From assembly GCF_024323335.1 (NCBI RefSeq), contig NC_066580.1, positions 89,900,547-89,964,546 of the forward strand: 64,000 nucleotides of DNA, written 5' to 3'. Below, in pieces: positions 36,645 to 47,769 of the stretch; positions within the stretch are counted from its first letter, which is position 1; each line of letters starts with the position of its first letter. Source of the stretch: Lathyrus oleraceus (lineage: Eukaryota > Streptophyta > Magnoliopsida > Fabales > Fabaceae). Below the pieces are notes generated by a model, which saw nothing but the letters and a program-made list of their open reading frames with translations, did not search any database and was not told the DNA's origin. The position numbers and the translations under genes are program-made.

Positions 36645-39600
36645 TGTAGCGGGAAATTCATGATCATCAAGCTATTGACAAGCTAGAGATCAATTAACAA
36701 GAGTCGCCACCGTACTTTTATTGTTTCCAAGGGAAAAGGGAAAAAGTACGAACAAAACCCAATTAGTAAGAAGTTTTCAAATAAAAACTAATAAAAGTCA
36801 GAGATTACAGGTAAGGCGGTTGGTTACACAGAGGGAAGGTGTTAGCATCCAAAGTGTCCTAGGTACTCCTAGGGAGCTCTTTTTGTGTGCATATGTATTT
36901 TGTACAAAGTGATGTTTACAAACAAATAGAATGGGGGGATGAGAAAAGAATTGATTAATTATATATTTGTGTTTGACAAGACCTTCGGGCTTGTGCCTAC
37001 GTACCAACATATAAATGAGGGATCAAAACCTCGTAGTTCGTGCTAGAAATTTCAAAATGAGTGTGTTGGTTTTAACAAAATTAAGTTTGAAAGGCACAAA
37101 GGCCTAAAATGGTTTGAATGAGTTAGTTCTCTTTGGCTTTTTTAAAGTTTAAGTCAAGTATAGTTAAGTTTATTTACATGTTTGATTTAAGAAAATAAGT
37201 TTGAAAATGCAATGGCATAAGGCCAAAGTTTCTACCTTTATTGAAAGTGATCAAAGTTTAGAACAAAGGAGTTCACACAAATAAGGTTTTGAAAATTGAG
37301 AGAGAGATTTTGAAATTAAAGAAAATGGGGGAGAAGATGAAGAGACTACCCTATGCACAAAATTAAAAGTTTAAAGTTGAAAAGATCTGACCAAATGGGA
37401 GCAATCCAATAGACAAGTATGTCAATAGAAACCCAAAATTCCCTTGGACTTTTTAGAATCAAAACAACACACAAATGCTCAATTATATCAATCTTGAAGA
37501 GCAAAGGCATCAAATAAAGATGGCCTCATCCAAGCTTATCCACTTCATGATCTTCTTCAGAATAGCCTATGTAGCAGATGAATTCCACAAGTCACAGGTT
37601 CAACATAACAACTTAATAATGATCAATGTTGCAGATGAATCTGGAGAGATCTAGAATGATGTATCAGATGAATTCAAACTTGCAAGTTCTTGGTTCTTCA
37701 ACAAATTGGCATTGGCCAAGTCCATTAGCAAAGGAATGTTGCCTAAGTTCTAAGTCCAATTAGGCAAGATCAAACCAACAGTCCACTCAAATGTCTTTTA
37801 GGGTTTTTGTTATTATTATGTGCATTAATGGTCAAAGACCAATCAAACAAACAAAGCAACAAAGTATATCACACAATATGGTCCAAATAGACAAAGTGAA
37901 AATTACATTAACATAAACAATTAGAATGATATGTACAATGACAAATGATAATAGAACAATAAAAGTAAATTGCATTAAAAGTAAAAGCTTGAAAGTAAAA
38001 GTTAATGGTTAGTAAATTAGTAGTTAGTTTTGTTTTGATTTTTGATTTCAAGACATTCTTTGGAGAACACTCAACCCACTTGCCACAAGCATGGATCCTT
38101 GAACCAAAACGTCTTCCAAAGGAAGGACAAAAGGCCAAGTTTCCACACAATACCATGGAAGAGGGGAGACTTACAATCTCACTAACTAGAATGCTTATGT
38201 CTTTTACGTCACAAATTTAGCGTTATGTTAAGCAATCATAATTGGACTTATATAGAAGTCACAACTATTTGAGGCCAGACAATGAACTTTTGGTGTTAAT
38301 GCATGTTGGAGACATAGTATTAAGAACTATGCTCATTAAACATACCACACGCAAAAATATGCAAAGAGTGTGACCTAATCTCATCCATACTCATGTTAAT
38401 CTTTCAATCAACTAGCATTAGGACTTTGAGATGTCATTGGCCAATTGAAATGAATGGATGAAGAAGAAGAATTAGATGAAGAGGGAAAGGGATGAGTGAG
38501 ATCACAAATTGGTCAAAGGAGGACTTTTACCAAATTAATATTATTCATTCATTTTGGGAGATGGAATGTACATTCCCTCAATCCCCTAAATCCAATAATA
38601 TTAACTTGACAAAGTCAAATCAACCTTGACTAAGGCCCAACAACAAATGAGAAACTCAATTAAGTCAATCCAAATGGTAAACACAATTAAAATGAAATTT
38701 ATTCAATTAAAAATAGTAAAATAATGCATTAAATTTAAATATGTTTTGTCCAAATCCTAAAATCACATCAAAACACCAAATAAATAGCCATGTGATTTAT
38801 CATAGGTCAAACAAGGTCAAAGGACCTTGGATAAAAAATTTCATAATTTTTGGACACTTAAAAATATTTTTAAACAATTAAAAACAAATGAAAAATCAAT
38901 TAATTCATGAAAAATATTAGTAATGATCCAAAAAATGATTTTAATTCAGAATATGAAAGACAAAATTATTTGAAATTTTTTGGTGAAAGTCCCATATTTT
39001 TTGGATCAATATTAGATTTATTATGAATTGTTGAAAAAAAAAGGAATTAAAACAAAAACCAGAAAATGCTAAAATACGTGGACCATCAGATCTCCCTCAT
39101 TAATTGAGGTGACAGATCTGATGATCCACAATGCGCGTTCCACCAACGCCTAAGTCAACTGCGTGGCAAACATGGTATTTACAAGGAACGGCTGAGATTA
39201 TAACGTGGAGCCTGGATCACACGGTTTAGACCAAAGACACATCATCACCGGAGCCAGAGCTCCGATTGTCTTCTCCGGTGAGCTTCACCGGACTGGTCAA
39301 CATGAATCATCACCAAAATTTCAAACAGGGACATGATTTTAAAGAGAAAACACCACTGAGCACGAATATCACCTCCATTTCTTTCAATTCCAACTATATT
39401 GAGAGATATATGGAATTGAAAAATGAGGTTCATGATCTGAGTTGCTTCGATTTGGCCTCAAAGCAACTCAAACTTCTTGCCTACATTGGTAGGACTTCAA
39501 ACAACACAAGAATGAATGGAATTGAGCAAGAAACAAGGAGAATCAAAGAGTTGAAAAATTCTGTAAATTACCTTCAATGGAGGTCTGAGCTTGCTAGATC

Positions 39601-41339
39601 TTGATCTAAATCGTGCTTGGCTTCACTTCAATTGCTTGCAGAAGAGGAACGGAAAGGCTTAGAAGCAATGGATTCCTGGAGAATTGAATTCCAAAATAGT
39701 GGAGATTCAAGCTCAAATTCAAGTGAATTTATCAGGTTTATCCTCTTAGTGTGAAGGGTTTTCAATGGGGATTCAAAGCTGGCGCAAGGTGTGTTTTCAT
39801 TCTGAGCATAAGGGCCTCAATTTATAGAGAAATTCGATGATATTTGCACACTCACTTTCACTTTCCAAAATTGGCAAATGATGAAAGCATGGTGCATGGG
39901 CGCGCATAGGCCCATGGAATGATTGTTTGAAAGTCCAAAATGAAGTTCAGATGCTTTGGAGATGGATTGGATTGCAAGGTATATGTGCATTGTCATTTGA
40001 AGATTGATCCATGCCAAATGATGTCAGTCTGTTTAAGCCATGCCCAACCTATGCATTTCTCATCCAAAATGCATGAATTTGAGCTCTTTGGAAAGGTGAG
40101 ATCAAGAGGAACAAGTTTGATGTTGAACACTTTTTCATTTGGAGCTTGGAACTTGGAGATATTTAAGGTGGAAGTTTGGAAAAATTTGACATATCAAAAA
40201 TTTTCTAAGTGTCAAGCCATATGTCTCAATATTCCACCTTGCTTAACTTTTTATGGGAGATTCAAATGAGAAAAGTGTCTTCATCAAAGTTTTAGCTCTA
40301 TCAAAGAACTTAAAAATGGTAACCAATTTCATGTCATTTGGATTTGAAATGATAGAGTTATGCATTTTTGAAGTTTGGCAAACTCACTTGATCAATGGTA
40401 TAGGTCAAAAGTGACCTATAATGTAGCCTCATATAACATGTTCAAAGAAGTTGAATTTTCTCCCACTCCAAACATAAAAGTTGAATTAGACACATTGCAT
40501 TTGATTATGAAACTTGGAAATATTTCATATCATAAAAATTGAGCAAGTTATGGCCTTGGGAAGTTGACTTTGAAATTAGGGTTTAGACAAAATGACCTAT
40601 AATGTTTCAACATAGAAAATGATTTTCCAAGAAAAACTAGCTCTAGGTCTCAACATGAAAGTTGTTTATAATGTCATTTAGAGTAAGTTTTCTCTTGGAA
40701 TCATTTTCATATGGTGAAAATTATAGGAGATAGGGTCTAGGGAGACCCAGTTTTGATCAGATGAATTCATCTGGCCAACCACCATCAACCAACTTGCTAC
40801 TTTCCAATTCTCTTGACTTTCTTGGATCATGGTAGATAATATATGCATAAGATGATGAAATTTGAAGTGAAATTTGAGAAATTTGATCAATTGATGAGAT
40901 AGCTTGTTCGAGAAGTTACTCAAGATACCCAGTCAAACTAGGGTTTCCAAGGCAAATCACACCCAAACTCTTGAAGCAAACTTGATAAATATAACATGTA
41001 GAAACATTTGGGACTCATATATGATGTTCATAACCATTCTTGCATCAATTATTGGTGGTGCTCTTTGTTCATGAGGGTCTCAAACCCTAGATGTGATCAA
41101 TGAATCAATGAGATCATGCCCTACCTACAAATGAGTTAGATAGATGCAAAGACATATTTTTGGTATTTGGTTAGTAAAATGATAATATACAAGTATGATA
41201 TAATCACAAAGTTCTTGGTGATCTCTCCCAAAACAAACCCAATGAAAAGGGGTCAGGAAGATGCCAAGGTATGATCCCAATGCTAACGCATATGATGAAA
41301 TTGCATGAGGGATCTTAGGGTCAAAATTGGGGTCTTACA
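36645..41339 (-). mobile_element. LTR-A: 4.7 kb solo LTR inserted in LTR-C
   Basis: On the minus strand it runs from TGTAAGACCCCAATTTTGAC (41339) to CCCGCTACA (36645), 4695 bp, with TG...CA ends. Flanks are CTTGT (36640-36644) and CTTGC (41340-41344), a 5 bp target duplication with one mismatch. LTR-C sequence continues on both sides. No internal retroelement domain is attached, so it is a solo LTR. The same family occurs as LTR-B (51303) and LTR-E (61375). The AGTACCTAGGACACTTT block near the 3' end and GTTGGTACGTAGGCAC are shared with LTR-B. Confidence 0.88.
39821..39826 (-). promoter_or_regulatory. Probable LTR-A TATA box
   Basis: On the minus strand CTATAAATTGAGGCC. The equivalent place in LTR-B has CTATAAATAGAGACC (52815), so the TATA is conserved between the two copies and marks the probable U3/R border. 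Confidence 0.55.
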
Positions 41340-41689
41340 CTTGCGTCATGATTTTAATCCATGCACGTTTCATTTTGCTTTACTTTTTCGATTAATTAAT
41401 GATAAATGTGTGATGTAAATATGTTATATGCGCTTGTATCCTTATCATATCAATTGGTAATCATGAATTAGCCATGCATCTTTGATCATCTTGGTAATAA
41501 AGTTGTTAAATGATAAAATAACTAAAAAATAAACCTTTAGATTAAAACCCTTGGTCCAATACCAAGTGGGATTTTCAAAACATTGGTCCAATGCAAAGTG
41601 ACTTTTTCAAACCCGATTAGTTTTATATCGATGTGATTCAAATCTTTTCTGAATAAGCGTAACATTGAAAATCTTTTTCTTAACAAAAG

Positions 41690-42065
41690 CTAAAGAAGAG
41701 GAACGTCAAATTCTAGCATTCCAATGTAACCCTCGAATGATCGGTCCCAAGGCACATGTCTTGGGCTAGCCGTATATTATTTCTTTCGTTTCTAAATCAC
41801 TTAATATAAACTTGGACATAAAAGGACCGTTGAAGTCTAGCATCCCAATGGAACCATTGAACAATCGGTTCCGAGGAAAACGTCTTGTCATTATCGAGCG
41901 TTCGTTGTCCATCAAACAAATTTCATAAATACCTTGAATGAAAAAGGAACATTAGAGTCTAGCATTCCAATGAAACCCCGAATAGCTAGTCTCGAGGCTC
42001 ACGTCTCGTTCTCACCGAGCATTCGTCATTCACCTAAAAAAACATTCAACCCATCAAACCTATCT
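41690..42065 (+). repeat. Three tandem copies of a ~123 bp repeat inside LTR-C
   Basis: GTCTAGCATTCCAATG-like cores lie at 41713, 41837 and 41959 (spacings 124 and 122). Each is followed by a (G/A)AACC...GAAT/GAAC...TCGGT/TAGTC segment and a CGTCTTG/CGTCTCG box. The copies differ at many sites, so the duplication is old. Confidence 0.8.
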
Positions 42066-42688
42066 TTTTATCGCCCCCACGCGATCAAAACCTTTTCAAA
42101 AATGAACATTGTTTAGTCCATTCTACTGCGACTCTCATGCGTGAGCATACAAACAATGTTTAAATTTCTAAAACACGCATTTGATCGAGAATACAAGCCA
42201 ACGTTTAAACCACTAGAATGTGACCTAAACATTCATTTTATAAAATCAATCAACCAACACTCATTTGCTACAAAGAACTATGTAACTTTGAGTTCCCCAT
42301 CACACCCGGGAATACGTAGGAGCGAGACTCACAATCTTGTCAAGCACCCTAATAAAAACCTTTTTGCGACCTCTTTTATTTTCCTTTTTGAACTTTTGAT
42401 CATTCAAAGAAAACAATTAACATAAGCTAACATTCAATCGAAAATTTGACTAAAACGTTCTCTTTGAGTACAACGGACGTGAGGGGTGTTAATACCTTCC
42501 CCTTGTGTAATAGAGTCTTGAATCTAAATTTGGTTGCGAAGATCATTTTCCTTTTCTTTTAAGGATTTTATCGACAGTTTCCATTTCCTCTCATATAATA
42601 AATAAAGTTTGGTGGTAACTATGTTCGAATCATTTTTCCGCAAGTGTGCGAACACCCTGCGAAGGATCGTAATTTTTGAGATGCTACA

Positions 42689-42710
42689 ACTGACGACTCT
42701 GCTATGGACA
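42689..42710 (+). other. Degenerate tRNA-Arg primer binding site after LTR-C
   Basis: ACTGACGACTCTGCTATGG directly follows the LTR end. It matches the Ogre/Tat primer site TGGCGACTCTGCTGGGG (complementary to tRNA-Arg) with a few changes. Confidence 0.75.
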
Positions 42711-43115
42711 TATACTCCATGCAAGAGAGAGTCAAGCCTAATTTAGTTGAATTTGCAATAAATGTTGGTTTTACTTACTTCTTTTATTCGTGCTTTCTCT
42801 TTTTATATGCTTTACATATTTATTTTCTTTCTGCTTTCTCATTTCATATTATATGTTTATCACCATGTTTATTTGTGGGGTTTGGGATTATATCTTGAGT
42901 AACTCTCTACACCTGAGCTTTGGAAAAAGAAGAGAGAATACATATGTTAGAATGGAATTTGTATAGTCTTAGTCACTAAGGACCACTCCTCGTGTTCCTA
43001 ACATGAAGACTCCTCCTAGAGTAAACCTTTTCGTAGATCTTATTATAAGATGGCTAGCCTATCGCATAATGTTGATTCATGAAGGGTTCATGACTCTAAG
43101 GACCCCTCTTAGAAC
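42711..43115 (+). other. Retroelement leader, first part, with duplicated block
   Basis: Non-coding leader between primer site and gag, interrupted at 43115 by LTR-D. The block at about 42965-43105 (TAGTC..AGTCACTAAGGACC, CATGAAGACTCC, GATGGCTAGCCTATCG, TTGATTCATGAAGGGTTCATG) recurs in diverged form at about 46990-47125 on the far side of LTR-D, so the leader holds an old direct duplication. Confidence 0.65.
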
Positions 43116-46100
43116 TGTCGCTACACGAAAAATACAGAGTCACCATCGGTTTTTATGTATTCCAAAGGAAAGGGAAAATATCGAGAAAACCCCAAAGAAT
43201 GGTCATCGCAACCACGAATAGGTTCGGAAATCGGTTATGCAAGGGGAAGGTATTAGCACCCCTCACATACATGGTACTCCATGGGAACCATATAGGATGT
43301 TTGCGCTTAAATATGTGTTGTTTATCGAATGTTTGCTTGTCAAAGGTTTACAGAGTGGAGGTAGATTTTAAATTAGTGTGCTCGTCAAGGATTGGGTCCT
43401 CATGCCTACGTATGCCCACTTGTTGAAGTGAGAAATCAGAGCCCCGTAGTTCGTGGGTATAAAATGTTGTTTGTTTGTTGATTTTATTACCTTGAAGAAG
43501 GGTTTTCGATTGTGTCGCCCTAAGGCTCAAACAAAAGGTTTGAATGTGTTGAATTGTTTTTAGGTATTGAGAAAGTGTCATTGATTTCGAATTGCACTAA
43601 AGACTATGGATAAAGGTGAGTATCACGAACTACCAAGCCAAACGTCTTGTGTTCAAGATACTCAGAACGAGTGTAGAAAGCTCCATTCTCATACCTTCTT
43701 TATCACTTAAGGCTCGTGACATGCAATCTTAATCGTATCTTATTGTGTTTTTTAGTTTGATTTGAGAAAAGACCGCTTGACGTTGAATCAAGGGTTTGTT
43801 TATTGATTATGAAATAGTGAGAGATTGAGGAGATAAGATGAGAAAGAAAGGGTGGGGAATACTTGGCTTTAAATAGAGTATTCGCGTTGCAATGGTATGA
43901 GTTTTATTCGGAAAACAACTTGACATTGAATCAAGTACCTTTGTTTCTTTTGAAATTCTTTGTTTATCGTTTTATATTTTATCTTGGTTATTAACATGCA
44001 TGGTGAACTAACTAGAAAGCAATAAATCTAAGATATTACATGACTATAGGGTGGGGGGAACATTTAACCCACAATGGGGGGATGGATCCACACAATACAA
44101 CAGAAAGGGAATGAAAGGAAGATACAAGTTACAAACTATTAACTATGTACCATGCCTAAAGCATACTAGTGAAATGGTACTTCAAACAATACAAGGCTAT
44201 TGAGTGAGAATGAAATGGTTAAGAGCATGACTAGCTAGGAGTGAGCATGAATCTCAAGGTCACATATGGAAACACAAAGCAACAAACGAGTTAGCATGAG
44301 ATCAAGTCAAATGAATGAAAACGATGCAACAATATGTAAGCATATTCAATGGTTAAAATCGATTCGAATGGTAATGGATTAATCAATGAAAAAACAATCA
44401 AAGATCTATCATGTGATCATGGCAAATGGAATTAGACATACAAGGTATTCATCATCTAAATTGAAATGAGATTTTCAATTTAATCAAAATGATCATAAAC
44501 CAAAGGAATCGATTAAATGGACAATTAAAACGAACATGATTTCTAAAGACTAAAATCTACCTAAACATGAATTAGGATCAAAAGCAAATGGGAAATCCAC
44601 AATCTACATCAAGAATTGAATCTAATGATTATGATTATACAAATCAAATTGAGTGGAAATTATCCTAAGGTCTAATCATGGCAACATCCACCATTAACCA
44701 TATTAATCCGAATAAAACCACAAAAAGGAAAATATCAAGACTTAATGACTAAAAATCTAATCATGGCGCAGTTAATCAAATGAGTGTTAATTCTAAAAAT
44801 ACAAGAAAATTAAATCTAATCTAAAATTTTGGCTAAACCTAATTAATCATAATTACTCTAGTTAATCTAACTAAAAGAATGAATTAAATCATAATATCTA
44901 AAATCAAGAAAATTCTTAAATCTAACATGGATTAGCAATTTTAATCAGCACCAAGATTAACAATAATTAATCCTCATTAAGAAAAAGGTTAATGAGGGAT
45001 TAATAAATAAAAATCAAAGCATGGGCCAGGGGGTGAAAACATTGAGGAGGTGAGGTATGCAACGAAATGTACTTGGGCCTCAGCAAGGCCCAAGCTTCTT
45101 GCCCGTATTCACCACAAATCTGGATTCAGCCCTGAACCGTTACCCAGCATATGCGTTGCTCCATCTAAAGGGGATTCCACGCTCGAACAACACTGTTGAT
45201 AGCATATCAGAGAATTTTTGGTTTTGGATTGCTGAAGATATTGTGGAAGGTTGTGGCAGGCCGTTGAGGGTTTGTTGAAGGATTGAAGGAGAGAGTTTCA
45301 ATGATTTGTGCCAAGTAAAAATGAATCAATCCTTGTGATGGTGAATTGTTGTTCTTATATGCTCTCGGTTTTGCAGCTTTCTGTTAGATTTTTTCTCAGT
45401 CTGTTATTCTGTTTATTTATGAGTTTGTTACAAGTGGTTCGAAAACATTTTGCATTGGTTTTTGACGGTTCTAATTATGCTCTTGGATCTTATGCAGGGT
45501 TGAAGTTGGCTACGTTTTCCTTTGCGTATTGGAATTGCACTTGCTGCGTTTTGACACTTGATCTCGCCATTTTGTTCTGCAGTTTTTTGGTTGTTTGCTG
45601 CGTACTTTCTGTTACAACGGGTATGGATGACCTTCGATGACTCGTTTTTGATTCTCACTTCCGTGGCTCTTAACATCTCCTTTCAAATTCTGTGGAACAG
45701 TGAGGTGGAATGCGGGTGGCTCATGGATTCGTGATTGGGATGGTACTATTGGAAACTTGGAATCCGTGTGTTAAATGTTGAATTCAAATTGTGTATCGAA
45801 TAGGAATGTATATGAATGCTTGAACTTGATTGTAATTTAAAAATGGTTGAATGAGACCTTAGAATCAAAGGCTTATGTATAAAACTGTTTATATCTTGAA
45901 TGAAAGAAAATTATTTGGTATTTGGTCATGTATTCTCAAGTCATGTTGTGGTCCTTGGGTTGTTTATGTTGCAACTTTATTAACTTTCCAATGGCCTCTT
46001 CTTTTCCTGCACAAGTTTTACTTTATTTGGATATTAATACTGGATTTAATTTCAAAATGGATAATGAATTGGTTTATGGGTTAATGGATTAAAACATGGA

Positions 46101-46965
46101 AATGAATGTGGATTGGATTTTGTAAATGGATAAAAAAATGGTTATGAATGAATTGGATATTGGCTAATATGATGGTTTGTGAAATGGATTATATGGTCTA
46201 AAATGGATTAATGGATAATGGGTAATATCATGGTTTGTGAAATGGATTATTTGGTCTAAAATGGATCATGGATTTACAATTGGGCTTAACAAAAATGTAT
46301 TTTTGTAAAACAAAAAATGAATGGGCTTAACTATTTAACAATCATGGCCCATTAGAAAAAAGAAAGAAAAATTCTACAATGATTAAAATTCCAAAAATCA
46401 AGTCGAACTTCCAAACATCAATTTGAATCAAAATTAACTCGAACAAAAATCCATTCGACTTTCTTGAATTAACTTGAAATCAAAAATCACTTTGAAACTG
46501 AGATCAATGGAAAAAGGTTATGATGCAATGATGAAAAGATAAATCGGATAACCACATGCAGTAAACCAATGAACCCAAATGATCACGAGACTTGCAAATC
46601 AGGAATGAATAACCATATCAATGCACCAAGAAATATGTAACCAGGGATCAAATGGCTGATCAGGAATGAATACGGATCCAAGAATACAATGAGGTATACG
46701 ATCACATGGACACCTGATTAACAAAATTGTTTGCCACTGTTATCAACCAAGGGATTAGAATTTGAAGGATTGATCCACCTCAAATTACCGATGAATCTTG
46801 GTATCCACCAGGTACCAGTACAACCCATGAGTGCAAGTCATATGTCTTCTTGTGTCGAACCATGCTTATTCGAATGAAATGAATGGATGAAGATGATATG
46901 CAAATGTTTGGGGTTAGTGACCTATATGGTTTTGTGAAGGGTAGGGCGAATTTTGGGGTATGACA
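43116..46965 (-). mobile_element. LTR-D: 3.85 kb solo LTR with perfect target duplication
   Basis: On the minus strand it runs from TGTCATACCCCAAAATTCGC (46965) to GTGTAGCGACA (43116), 3850 bp. Flanks AGAAC (43111-43115) and AGAAC (46966-46970) are a perfect 5 bp target duplication. It lacks any internal domain, so it is a solo LTR. Its end block shares the GGGGAAGGTATTAGCACCCC family signature (about 43243-43262 on the plus strand) with other Ogre-type LTRs. No retained gene inside; the open frame at 45308-45640 is non-coding LTR. Confidence 0.92.
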
Positions 46966-47409
46966 AGAACCAATTTCTATTTCTGTGGTTGCATAGTGTT
47001 AGTCCCCATAAACCACTCCTTGTGTGCCTAATATGAAGACCCCACCCAGAATAGACCTTTTCGCCACTCTCGTCATAAAACGACTAGCCTGTTGTAGTAT
47101 GTTGATACGATTAAGGTTTGTGGCTCTAGAAACCTTATCCGTCAACCTAGAATCTATCATGTGAGTGGTTTATGGGTAGACATCCAAAAACTACCCACTA
47201 TAGGGAGACCTCCTATATAGGTTATCCTAGCATTATTCATGCATTGCATTTTCTTTGCATACCAAAATACAAAAAAAAATTATGCATTCGCATTTCATTA
47301 GCATGAATGCATATCATTTACCAAAAAAAAACTCATCCCACCTTTTGTCCATAACCAATAGATAATTTCTTGACGCCCATATCAAACTAAAAGCAGTTCT
47401 TGAAGGATC
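46966..47409 (+). other. Retroelement leader, second part
   Basis: Resumes after LTR-D with the second copy of the leader duplication (to about 47125), then non-coding DNA with ATGCATTCGCATTTCATTAG-like repeats before the gag start at 47410. Confidence 0.6.
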
Positions 47410-47757
47410 ATGGACCTAGAAGAGAAAAACCAGTTTGTGTTAAGAGAATATGTTGGCTTGATGAAAAACAAGTTAGACCAACTGGTAAAGGCCATGATAT
47501 CTTTGGAAAGAAGAGAGGACAACATTCAACGTCCTTCAGTCACTAAGAATATCATTCCAGCTCAAGTAAGAAATCTCACTCAACCTTAGCCTGTATGGAT
47601 CCCTATTGAGAACCATGCTATACAAGAGCATCCCATTGTCCAAGATGTGCATTACTCACATTATGACACTATTGAGTATCATGGTTTTGTATTTTTCGCA
47701 TCAAATTCCCAAGGGAAAACTCCGATGGTGAATACTAAGAGACCATAATATGTTGAG
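47410..47757 (+). pseudogene. Ogre/Tat-like gag N-terminal remnant
   Basis: The frame opens at ATG 47410 with a charged, coiled-coil-like start (MDLEEKNQFVLREYVGLMKN), then a Pro/Gln-rich stretch, as in N-termini of Ogre-type gag proteins that follow the tRNA-Arg primer leader. Stops lie at 47587-47589 (TAG) and 47746-47748 (TAA). After about 47760 the sequence is integrase on the opposite strand, so gag is cut off. The assignment rests mainly on position and general character and is moderate. Confidence 0.55.
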
Positions 47758-47769
47758 ATTGCTAAAAAA

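Larger units (their letters stand above)
34976..42688 (+). mobile_element. LTR-C: Ogre-like LTR, interrupted by LTR-A
   Basis: Starts TGTCATACCCC at 34976 and ends GATGCTACA at 42688, directly before a tRNA-Arg-type primer site. Removing the inserted LTR-A (36645-41339) and one flank duplicate leaves about 3.0 kb. The 3' part carries the block common to this family just before the primer site (AGTACAACGGACGTGAGGGG near 42470, then TAATACCTTCCCCTTGTG). A likely promoter TATA is at 36379. It is flanked by a polypurine-like tract on the left and a primer site on the right. Confidence 0.8.

Noticed and set aside
45308..45640. 110-codon Cys/Leu-rich frame as a small secreted or membrane protein
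   Set aside because: It lies wholly inside solo LTR-D, has no promoter of its own and no recognised motif.
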